From assembly GCA_900554875.1 (NCBI GenBank), contig USJA01000016.1, positions 1 to 12,593 on the forward strand: a DNA stretch of 12,593 bases, in the 5' to 3' direction. The notes under the pieces are model-generated. The model worked only from the letters and a program-made list of their open reading frames with translations. It did no database searches and was not told the origin of the DNA. Below, in pieces: positions 1 to 6,555 of the stretch (position 1 is its first letter; each line of letters opens with the position of its first letter). Origin of the DNA: an uncultured Clostridium sp. Lineage in GTDB: Bacteria > Bacillota > Clostridia > TANB77 > CAG-465. A program made the position numbers and the translations under genes.

Positions 1-51
1 TATTGTTATATTTATAAATTTAAAATCAAGTCCATTTTCTTTTACTTTCAT
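1..51 (-). CDS. Start of an unidentified gene, cut by the left edge
   Basis: Only the first 17 codons are present, reading MKVKENGLDFKFINITI, and they run open to the window edge. The start is supported by a strong Shine-Dalgarno GGGAGGG at 58-64, six bases before the ATG at 51-49. The gene begins only 20 bases after the stop of the preceding small membrane protein gene, with no terminator between them, so the two are probably co-transcribed. The fragment is too short to assign a family, and it shows no signal peptide in its visible part. I am fairly sure it is a real start, but nothing can be said about function. Confidence 0.6.
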   Translation of the reverse strand, partial: MKVKENGLDFKFINITI

Positions 52-57
52 AAAAGG

Positions 58-64
58 CCCTCCC
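58..64 (-). promoter_or_regulatory. Ribosome binding site of the truncated left-edge gene
   Basis: On the minus strand this reads GGGAGGG, six bases before an ATG at 51-49. It is the main reason for calling the short left-edge reading frame a real gene, since only 17 codons are visible. Confidence 0.6.
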
Positions 65-71
65 AAAATAT

Positions 72-509
72 TTATATTTCAAATTTTTCTTCTAAATACG
101 TATTAATATTTATATCTGTTTCGTATACGTTATCATCTATCATTATTTCTGAATTTTTTATATTAACAAAAATCTGATGTTCAGGTATATACATATAAAT
201 TGTATAATCTATCTTCTGATCTTTATCAATTAATTTTAAATTACTTTTTCTTACTCTTATATTATCAAAAAATTCTTTTAGTTTTTGTTTGTTCTCATAA
301 GAATTAATTTCTATTGTATTTTCATTACTTATGTTTTTTATACATATATATTGTGAATTGTCTATTTTACTTGAAAAATCATATATTTTATTTATCTGGC
401 AAAATTTATGTCTTAAGTTATATACAAGCAATACATTACCAAATATAACTATTAAAATAAATATAGCAAATACAATCTTTTCAAGTACTTTTTTTAGTAA
501 TATTTTCAT
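72..509 (-). CDS. Small single-pass membrane protein of unknown function
   Basis: This 145-residue protein has one hydrophobic segment at about residues 10-30 (VFAIFILIVIFGNVLLVY), preceded by lysines (KILLKKVLEK). That predicts an N-terminal anchor with the rest outside the cytoplasm. There is no lipobox cysteine, so it is not a lipoprotein. The outer part (about 45-145) is rich in Asn, Ile, Lys and Asp and alternates polar and hydrophobic residues, as a small beta-rich domain would. I do not recognise the family. Small anchored DUF-type domains of Bacillota look similar, but I cannot assign one. The start is well supported: GGAGGT lies a few bases before the ATG, with an extended -10 promoter further upstream. 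It is likely the first gene of a new transcript, with a further gene following after 20 bases. Confidence 0.75.
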   Translation of the reverse strand: MKILLKKVLEKIVFAIFILIVIFGNVLLVYNLRHKFCQINKIYDFSSKIDNSQYICIKNISNENTIEINSYENKQKLKEFFDNIRVRKSNLKLIDKDQKIDYTIYMYIPEHQIFVNIKNSEIMIDDNVYETDININTYLEEKFEI

Positions 510-533
510 AGGATACCTCCCCCTACACGGTAC

Positions 534-562
534 ATTTTATCATATAAACTAACATCTGTAAA
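534..562 (-). promoter_or_regulatory. Promoter of the small membrane protein gene
   Basis: On the minus strand a -35 TTTACA (562-557) is followed after exactly 17 bp by a -10 TAAAAT (539-534). A TG one base upstream of the hexamer makes it an extended -10. The predicted transcript starts near 527 and has a leader of roughly 17-20 nt that holds the Shine-Dalgarno GGAGGT (520-515). It lies just downstream of the terminator of the ABC exporter operon, as expected for the start of a separate unit. Prediction is from consensus only. Confidence 0.65.
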
Positions 563-625
563 TATATACTATAATTATTATATGCAATTTTTCCATCCAA
601 TTATATGTATTTTTCTTTTTTATAA

Positions 626-654
626 AATAAAAAGATGAGCAGTATGCCCATCTT
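626..654 (-). terminator. Rho-independent terminator of the marR-ABC exporter operon
   Basis: Six bases after the exporter stop codon the minus strand reads AAGATGGGC, loop ATACT, GCTCATCTT, then TTTTTA. The arms form a nine-pair stem with one G-T (G-U) wobble. Stem, short loop and T-run match an intrinsic terminator, and the position directly after the last gene fits. Confidence 0.85.
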
Positions 655-659
655 ATACC

Positions 660-2504
660 CTATTCTTCAACTTCTTCGAATTGCGAATTGTATAGTCCAG
701 CGTAAAATCCATCCTTTTTTAATAGTTCATCATGAGTTCCCTGTTCTACAATATCTCCATGATTCATTACAAGTATTAAGTCCGCATTTTTTATTGTAGA
801 TAATCTATGTGCAATTATAAAACTAGTTCTACCTTTCATAAGGTTATCCATCGCAGACTGTATTTGTTGTTCAGTTCTTGTATCTATAGAACTAGTTGCC
901 TCGTCTAATATTAAAATTTTAGGATCAGTAAGTATTACACGAGCAATTGTTAAAAGTTGTTTTTGACCAGCAGATACATTACTAGATTCCTCATTTAGCA
1001 CTGCATTATATCCATTTGGCAATGTTTTTATAAAATGATGAACATGAGCTGCCTTAGAAGCTTCAACAATTTCACTATCTGTTGCATCTTCTCTTCCATA
1101 TTTTATATTATCCTTAACAGTTCCATTAAATAGCCATGTATCTTGAAGTACCATACCAAACATTTTTCTAAGTTCTCCTCTATCAAAGTCTTTTATATTA
1201 TGACCATCTACAAGAATTGCTCCACTATTTACATCATAAAATCTCATAAGTAATTTTACCATAGTAGTCTTACCAGCTCCAGTTGGTCCAACAATTGCAA
1301 TCTTTTGACCTTCTTTTACATCTGCATTAAAATCATTTATTATTGTCTTATTAGGATCATATCCAAAATGAACGTGTTCAAATTTTACATTTCCTTTTAA
1401 TTTAGCTACATCTATTTTACCTTTGGATGTATTTATTTCCTCTTCTTGTTCTAAGAACTCAAATACTCTTTCAGCCGCAGCAACCATTGATTGTAACATG
1501 CTAGATACCTGTGCAATTTGGTTTATAGGCTGTGTAAATTGCTTATTATATTGTATAAAACTTTGAATATTACCAACTGTAATTTTTCCATTTACAGCAA
1601 GATAGCCACCTAAAATTGCAACTGCAACATATCCTATATTTCCAACAAAATTCATAACTGGAAACATAAGTCCAGATAAAAATTGTGATTTCCATGCAGA
1701 GCGGTATAACTCATCATTTGCCTTATCAAATTCTTGCATTACGGAATTTTCTGAGTTAAAAGCTTTTATTATCAAGTGTCCACCATATACCTCTTCTACT
1801 TGACCATTTACATGCCCTAAAAAGTCTTGTTGCTTTTTAAAGTACTTTTGAGATTTTTTTACAATCTTAGATACTATAAATGCTGATATCGGAAGTATTA
1901 TCAAAGATACAATTGTCATAGAAATACTTATTGAAAACATCATTATAAGTATACCAATAATTGTACATATAGAAGTAATTATTTGTGTTATACTTTGATT
2001 CAAATTCTGTGACAATGTATCTATATCATTTGTTACTATTGATAAAACTTCGCCATTCGTTTTTTTGTCAAAATATTTCATAGGTAATCTATTTATTTTC
2101 ATTGCAAGGTCATTACGTAATTTATATGTTAATTTTTGTGATACGGATGTCATTGTAAAACCTTGTATAAATGAAAACAGTGCACTAATAATATATAATA
2201 TTAAAAGTGTAAGTATTATTCCAGCAATTTTAGAGAAATTAATTCCATCCCCACCTGAAACTTTACCAACTAATCCATTAAATATCTCAGTTGTAGCATT
2301 TCCAAGTATTTTAGGTCCTACTATTGCAAATATTGTACTTCCTATTGCAAATATTATTACAATTGCAAGTTGAATTTTATATTTTGATAAATAATCATTT
2401 ACTAATTTTTTTGTTGTTCCTTTAAAGTCTTTTGCTTTTTCCACAGCACCTCTTCCACCAGGTCCGTGTCCTCCCATTGGAGGTCTTTTTTCATTATTTG
2501 CCAT
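660..2504 (-). CDS. Heterodimeric ABC exporter, subunit with the catalytic Glu
   Basis: An ABC exporter half-transporter (membrane domain fused to ATPase) that should pair with the product of the gene just upstream to pump a drug, lipid or peptide out of the cell; the substrate is unknown. With the start chosen here it is 614 aa. A Gly/Pro/His-rich leader (RPPMGGHGPGGRG, 7-19) precedes six expected membrane helices (first ones about 45-65 and 93-115). ATPase motifs: Walker A GPTGAGKTT (406-414), Q-loop Gln454, signature VSAGQ (510-514), Walker B ILILDE with catalytic Glu535, and switch His566 in AHRLST. The signature departs from the usual LSGGQ. I chose the ATG at 2504 because AAAGGAGG sits nine bases before it; a start at 2558 would add 18 residues but has no such site. 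It overlaps the upstream gene by 11 nt, suggesting coupled translation. Confidence 0.93.
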   Translation of the reverse strand: MANNEKRPPMGGHGPGGRGAVEKAKDFKGTTKKLVNDYLSKYKIQLAIVIIFAIGSTIFAIVGPKILGNATTEIFNGLVGKVSGGDGINFSKIAGIILTLLILYIISALFSFIQGFTMTSVSQKLTYKLRNDLAMKINRLPMKYFDKKTNGEVLSIVTNDIDTLSQNLNQSITQIITSICTIIGILIMMFSISISMTIVSLIILPISAFIVSKIVKKSQKYFKKQQDFLGHVNGQVEEVYGGHLIIKAFNSENSVMQEFDKANDELYRSAWKSQFLSGLMFPVMNFVGNIGYVAVAILGGYLAVNGKITVGNIQSFIQYNKQFTQPINQIAQVSSMLQSMVAAAERVFEFLEQEEEINTSKGKIDVAKLKGNVKFEHVHFGYDPNKTIINDFNADVKEGQKIAIVGPTGAGKTTMVKLLMRFYDVNSGAILVDGHNIKDFDRGELRKMFGMVLQDTWLFNGTVKDNIKYGREDATDSEIVEASKAAHVHHFIKTLPNGYNAVLNEESSNVSAGQKQLLTIARVILTDPKILILDEATSSIDTRTEQQIQSAMDNLMKGRTSFIIAHRLSTIKNADLILVMNHGDIVEQGTHDELLKKDGFYAGLYNSQFEEVEE

Positions 2505-4749
2505 TTTCAAGTTCCTCCTTTGAAAGTTGAGATAATGCAATTTGTTTGTATATCTCACAATTTTCCATCAATTCTTCATGTCTACCAATTCCTGCTATTT
2601 TTCCTTCTTCAAGCACAATTATTTTATCAGCATCAAGAATTGTACTAATTCTCTGAGCAACAATTATAACTGTTTTATTTTCTGTTTTTTCTTTTAGAGC
2701 AGCTCTAAGTTTACTATCAGTTTTTAAGTCAAGTGCTGAAAAACTATCATCAAAAACAAATATTTCTGGATTTGTTGCAATAGCTCTAGCTATAGATAAA
2801 CGTTGCCTTTGTCCTCCAGATACATTTGTACCACCTTGTGATATTTCTTCATCATATTTTTTAGGTTTACTCTCTATAAATTCTGTAGCCTGTGCAATTG
2901 TAGCTGCTTTAATCATATCATCATCACTCATAGATGGGTCTCCATATTTTATATTTGATTTAATTGTACCTGTAAATAACATTCCTTTTTGTGGTACAAA
3001 TCCAATTTTGCTTCTTAAATCTCTTTGTGAAACATCTTTGATATTAACACCATCTATTAAAAGTTCTCCACCTGTAACATCATAAAAACGAGGTATTAAA
3101 TTTACTATTGTTGATTTACCACTTCCTGTACTACCTATTATCGCAGTAGTTTTACCAGGTTCTGCAATAAATGAAATATCCTCTAATATCTCACTGTCTG
3201 CATCAGGATATTTAAACGATACATCCTTAAATTCAACAAGTCCCTTTTTATTATCATCAAAATCTTTAGTTTTATCTTTGTCTTTAATACTTGGTATTGT
3301 ATCAATTACTTCATTAATACGTCTTGCAGATACAGCAGCACGTGGTAACATTATTGATATCATAGAAATCATTAAAAAGCTCATTACAATTTGCATAGTA
3401 TATTGAATAAATGCCATCATGTCTCCCACTTGCATTATTCCACCATCTACATTATGTCCCCCTACCCAAACAATAAGAAGAGTAATTGAATTCATTATAA
3501 ACATTAGAAGTGGCATCATCATACTCATTGACCTGTTTACAAAAATACTGGCTTTCATTAAATTTTTATTAGCGTCATCAAATCTTTTTTCTTCTTTCTT
3601 TTCTGTATTAAAAGCTCTTATTACTGGAAGACCAGTTAAAATTTCACGAGATACTAAATTTAATTTATCAACCAAATCTTGTAATTTTTTAAATTTAGGC
3701 ATTGTAAGTAAAAATAATGTACCAACAATTCCAATAATGCATAAAATTGCAAGACCAATAATCCATGCCATTGATGTATCACTATTTGTAAGTACTCTAA
3801 TAAATCCTCCAATACCTATTATTGGGGCATAAACTACGACTCTAAATAACATTGTAATTAAAATTTGAATTTGTTGAATATCATTTGTGCTACGAGTAAT
3901 TAATGAAGCAGTTGAAAATTCATTAAATTCTTTTGTTGAAAAGCTAAGAACTTTTTTAAATACTTTATCTCTAAGTGTATTTCCAAGTTTAGCGGCAACT
4001 CTTGATGAAAGAAGCATAATAGTAACAGCAGATACCATACTTACAAGCGAAATCCCAAGCATTTGAATACCTGCAAATACAATATATCTATTTTGAATTT
4101 TATCTACATCCACATCTAATCTTTTATATTCCTCTTTTACAGAAGATATAGCGGCCTGATCTACTATAGTTCCTTGCATTTTATCTATTTGCTCATCTAT
4201 ATTACTAATGACCTTTTCAAGACTTTCCTTAGGCATAGTCTTTAATATATCCATTAAAGGCATATCCTTCATAGCTTGTTTTTGAGGATCAGGTACATTT
4301 TCAAGTAACCCATCTTTTATTTTTACTGACATTTCCTCATTTTGCATTAAATAAACTTCAACTAAAGGCTTTTTTAAACTATCTTCCAATTCACTTTTTT
4401 CATTTTTGCCCAGTTTATTTAAAACGTATATATCTTCATTTTGTAAAGCAGGATATTCTTTTAAATATTTATTATATTCATCATTATTTACATTATTTTT
4501 TGACACTAATGTATAGTAATTTAATATTTTTTCATCATCATCTGTAAACATTAAAAGATTATCCATTTCATTTTTTGAAATAGCCTCAGGTATAGCTGTT
4601 TCTATTCCACCTTGTTGGATTCCTGTATTTACAATCTTGGACGTATAATCAGGAAGTGCAAGATCAGATGCAGCTTGCACGCACAAAAGTGCAACAATAA
4701 CTATAACTGAAACCCAAGTCTTTCTTAAATATTTAAGTATTTTTAACAT
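2494..4749 (-). CDS. Heterodimeric ABC exporter, subunit with a degenerate ATP site
   Basis: The partner half-transporter, 751 aa from the start chosen here. TM1 lies at about 12-32, then a hydrophilic insertion of roughly 185 residues (about 35-222) precedes TM2 (about 223-246), so a large domain should face outside. ATPase motifs: Walker A GSTGSGKST (539-547), Q-loop Gln587, a canonical signature VSGGQ (643-647), Walker B FVFDD with Asp668 where the catalytic Glu should be, and Gln699 in VAQRIST where the switch His should be. Heterodimers such as TM287/TM288 show the same asymmetry: one ATP site binds but hydrolyses poorly, and the partner subunit drives turnover. The ATG at 4749 is preferred because AAAGGAG lies nine bases before it; a start at 4779 lacks a site. 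It overlaps the marR end by 17 nt. Confidence 0.93.
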   Translation of the reverse strand: MLKILKYLRKTWVSVIVIVALLCVQAASDLALPDYTSKIVNTGIQQGGIETAIPEAISKNEMDNLLMFTDDDEKILNYYTLVSKNNVNNDEYNKYLKEYPALQNEDIYVLNKLGKNEKSELEDSLKKPLVEVYLMQNEEMSVKIKDGLLENVPDPQKQAMKDMPLMDILKTMPKESLEKVISNIDEQIDKMQGTIVDQAAISSVKEEYKRLDVDVDKIQNRYIVFAGIQMLGISLVSMVSAVTIMLLSSRVAAKLGNTLRDKVFKKVLSFSTKEFNEFSTASLITRSTNDIQQIQILITMLFRVVVYAPIIGIGGFIRVLTNSDTSMAWIIGLAILCIIGIVGTLFLLTMPKFKKLQDLVDKLNLVSREILTGLPVIRAFNTEKKEEKRFDDANKNLMKASIFVNRSMSMMMPLLMFIMNSITLLIVWVGGHNVDGGIMQVGDMMAFIQYTMQIVMSFLMISMISIMLPRAAVSARRINEVIDTIPSIKDKDKTKDFDDNKKGLVEFKDVSFKYPDADSEILEDISFIAEPGKTTAIIGSTGSGKSTIVNLIPRFYDVTGGELLIDGVNIKDVSQRDLRSKIGFVPQKGMLFTGTIKSNIKYGDPSMSDDDMIKAATIAQATEFIESKPKKYDEEISQGGTNVSGGQRQRLSIARAIATNPEIFVFDDSFSALDLKTDSKLRAALKEKTENKTVIIVAQRISTILDADKIIVLEEGKIAGIGRHEELMENCEIYKQIALSQLSKEELENGK
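2514..2521 (-). promoter_or_regulatory. Ribosome binding site deciding the start at 2504
   Basis: The minus strand reads AAAGGAGG nine bases before the ATG at 2504. It lies inside the last codons of the upstream exporter gene. It favours the 614-residue product over a version starting at 2558. Confidence 0.8.
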
Positions 4750-5197
4750 TTCTCTTTTCTCCTTTCCCCCTATTAACATATTCTTTTGTTTTGTTTATAA
4801 GCCTAATAATTTCTAGAGAGTCCTCTTCACCCATATATTTAATATATTCTTCTAGTAAACCTGTTAATTTATTATCGACCTCTTTAGTAAAATCCTTCCC
4901 CTTAGCAGACAAATAGATATATATATTTCTTCTATCTTTTGTATCTATTTTCCTTTTAATTAGCCCTTTTTCTTCAAGAGAAGTAATTATTGGCGTAACT
5001 GTTGATGGTGCAAGTTTTATTTTATCACGTATTTTACTTAGTAATATTTTATTATCATCGCCCATATTTCTTATGATAAACAAAACTATCCTTTCATTTA
5101 CTGATAAGTCATCACCAATACAAATACTATGAGATTTTACCCTTTTTAATTCCATCATTGATTCTATTAAATCATATACTAAATCTTCATTTTTCAT
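4733..5197 (-). CDS. MarR-family transcriptional regulator of the ABC exporter operon
   Basis: A 154-residue winged-helix regulator of the MarR type, normal in length for the family. The recognition-helix region is LAPSTVTPIITSLEEKGLI (about 62-80), followed by the wing with the family hallmark DTKDRRNIYIYLSAKG (85-100). Flanking N- and C-terminal helices should form the dimer interface. MarR proteins usually repress their own operon and release DNA when a small molecule binds. Here the gene is the first of a marR-ABC-ABC set, overlapping the next gene by 17 nt, so it most likely controls this exporter. The ATG at 5197 has only a moderate Shine-Dalgarno (TTGGGGTG at 5203-5210), which may keep regulator levels low. 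Repeats just upstream of its promoter are candidate operator sites. The C-terminus (GKGEKRNVKNT) is basic. Confidence 0.92.
   Translation of the reverse strand: MKNEDLVYDLIESMMELKRVKSHSICIGDDLSVNERIVLFIIRNMGDDNKILLSKIRDKIKLAPSTVTPIITSLEEKGLIKRKIDTKDRRNIYIYLSAKGKDFTKEVDNKLTGLLEEYIKYMGEEDSLEIIRLINKTKEYVNRGKGEKRNVKNT
4759..4765 (-). promoter_or_regulatory. Ribosome binding site deciding the start at 4749
   Basis: The minus strand reads AAAGGAG nine bases before the ATG at 4749, inside the end of the marR reading frame. The alternative in-frame ATG at 4779 has only weak AAAAGAA-like purines before it. Confidence 0.7.
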
Positions 5198-5228
5198 TTC
5201 AGCACCCCAATGTTTTGTATACCGAAAT

Positions 5229-5257
5229 ATTTTAACATAGAATTTTTTAAATGTAAA
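5229..5257 (-). promoter_or_regulatory. Promoter of the marR-ABC exporter operon
   Basis: On the minus strand a -35 TTTACA (5257-5252) is followed after 17 bp by -10 TAAAAT (5234-5229), with TG one base before it (extended -10). Transcription should begin near 5222, giving a leader of about 25 nt before the marR ATG. It has the same hexamers, spacing and extension as the promoter at 534-562. Confidence 0.7.
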
Positions 5258-5263
5258 GGGTTA

Positions 5264-5286
5264 CACTGTGAAAATTCAGTGAAAAT
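5264..5286. repeat. Tandem GTGAAAAT repeat and small inverted repeat upstream of the marR promoter
   Basis: On the plus strand GTGAAAAT occurs at 5268-5275 and again at 5279-5286, 11 bp apart, which is about one helical turn. The same stretch holds an inverted pair CACTG (5264-5268) and CAGTG (5277-5281). It starts seven bases upstream of the -35 hexamer, so it could be a protein binding site. In AT-rich DNA such short repeats can also arise by chance. Confidence 0.3.
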
Positions 5287-5317
5287 GGTAGTTATTCAAT
5301 AACAAATAATATACCAT

Positions 5318-5365
5318 AAAAAAATAGTGAAAAAGAATTATTATTTTCTAATTCACTATTTTTTT
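5318..5365 (-). terminator. Symmetric, possibly bidirectional terminator after rodA
   Basis: The arms AAATAGTGAA (5322-5331) and TTCACTATTT (5352-5361) are perfectly complementary, and flanking A- and T-runs extend the pairing to about 14 bp around a 20-nt loop. Both strands end in a run of seven or eight T, so the structure could stop transcription either way. It lies about 50 bases after the rodA stop and before the marR promoter, which separates the two units. Confidence 0.7.
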
Positions 5366-5416
5366 TATAATTCATGTATGTTAATTTTCTATAAAATACC
5401 GTATTATATCTTAAAA

Positions 5417-6532
5417 TCACATAAATATTTTTCTCGTTTTTCTAGCAGAAACATTAAGTGCAATTGCTATAGCCATACCATTTGTAATTAAGCTACTTCC
5501 CCCATAGCTTACAAAAGGAAGTGGTACACCCGTTATTGGTAAAAGTCCTATTGTCATACCAATATTTTGAACAAAGTGAAAAAATATAAGTCCAGCTACA
5601 CCTATTGTCATAAAACTTGAAAATTCATCAGGTGCATATTTTGATATTCTAATTAACCTAATTAATAGTATAGTAAATAAAATTACAACTATTGCTGATA
5701 CGATAAATCCCATTTCTTCCGATATAACTGAAAATATAAAATCAGTAGATTTAATTGGAAGATAACCATATTGTGTTTGTGCTCCTTTTAGTATCCCAGT
5801 TCCAAATAGCATTCCAGATCCTACAGCAATTTTTGATTGTATCGCATTATATCCACTTCCAAGTGGATCAAGTTCAGGATTTATAAATACCTTAATTCTT
5901 TCCTGTTGCGTTGGATTAAGTACAAAAAAGTAAACAAGTGGAACAAGAATTGCTACTGCAAGTATTCCTACAAATATATATCTATATTTTATACCAAATT
6001 TAAACAACATAAATATAGCTATTACTACGAAAGCCATTGCTGTTCCAAAATCAGGTTGCAACATAATCAAAATAACAGGAAGTAAAAAAGTAAGTAGCAT
6101 TACTAAAATCATAATAATTTTTTTCTTCTTATCATTCTTATTTATATTATTTTTATAAATTGTTGCAAGCTTTGCTGCACATATGATAAATCCAATTTTC
6201 ATAAGTTCCGATGGCTGATATAGGATACCTCCTAAATTAAACCAGCTGCTTGCTCCCATAAGGGAAGGCATAAATAGAACTAACATTAACAAAATTAAAT
6301 TTATGCCGTATAATATATATCCTGCTATATCAAACACCTTGTAATCGACTGCCCATATTACAATCATCATTACGAACACAGCAGCCATCCACATTATTTG
6401 CTTTATATATTCATCTTTATTTACATCTGTGTTATATCCTGCCGAAAATATTGCTATAACTCCAATTACAAAAAGAAGAAGAACTGTAACTAATACAACA
6501 TAATCTGTATTTTTTAATAAACTTTTAAGCAA
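5417..6532 (-). CDS. rodA: RodA, SEDS-family peptidoglycan glycosyltransferase
   Basis: A 371-residue polytopic membrane protein with about ten helices, normal for the SEDS family. SEDS proteins polymerise lipid II into glycan strands together with a class B penicillin-binding protein, and RodA does so during cell elongation. Hallmarks are WFNLGGILYQPSELMKI (97-113), LQPDFGTA (158-165), STDFIFSVISEEMGF (262-276) with catalytic Asp264, and TGVPLPFVSYGGSS (334-347). RodA is preferred over FtsW because of the short N-terminus and the Q-S-K-I-A-V-G-S-G stretch; FtsW cannot be wholly excluded. The start codon is TTG, with AAGGGGG eight bases before it and no in-frame ATG nearby. It follows the aminopeptidase gene by 23 nt, so the two probably share a transcript. 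No penicillin-binding protein or mreBCD genes are in the window. Confidence 0.9.
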   Translation of the reverse strand: MLKSLLKNTDYVVLVTVLLLFVIGVIAIFSAGYNTDVNKDEYIKQIMWMAAVFVMMIVIWAVDYKVFDIAGYILYGINLILLMLVLFMPSLMGASSWFNLGGILYQPSELMKIGFIICAAKLATIYKNNINKNDKKKKIIMILVMLLTFLLPVILIMLQPDFGTAMAFVVIAIFMLFKFGIKYRYIFVGILAVAILVPLVYFFVLNPTQQERIKVFINPELDPLGSGYNAIQSKIAVGSGMLFGTGILKGAQTQYGYLPIKSTDFIFSVISEEMGFIVSAIVVILFTILLIRLIRISKYAPDEFSSFMTIGVAGLIFFHFVQNIGMTIGLLPITGVPLPFVSYGGSSLITNGMAIAIALNVSARKTRKIFM

Positions 6533-6540
6533 TAAAATTT

Positions 6541-6547
6541 CCCCCTT
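6541..6547 (-). promoter_or_regulatory. Ribosome binding site supporting the TTG start of rodA
   Basis: The minus strand reads AAGGGGG eight bases before TTG at 6532-6530. It can pair fully with the 16S tail CCUCCUU if one G-U pair is allowed, and it makes TTG the only well-placed start. Confidence 0.65.
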
Positions 6548-6555
6548 ACATATTT

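Noticed and set aside
331..552. Plus-strand open frames inside the minus-strand genes (for example 331-552, 2065-2373, 3419-3832, 10760-11158)
   Set aside because: They lie inside or antisense to well-supported genes, lack good ribosome sites, and their products are low-complexity mixes without recognisable motifs.
660..2558. Longer form of the second exporter subunit starting at 2558
   Set aside because: The extra 18 residues have no family counterpart and no ribosome site; a strong AAAGGAGG fits the ATG at 2504.
4749..4779. Longer form of the first exporter subunit starting at 4779
   Set aside because: The ten extra residues (MLIGGKEKRE) are the ribosome site read as codons; AAAGGAG fits the ATG at 4749.
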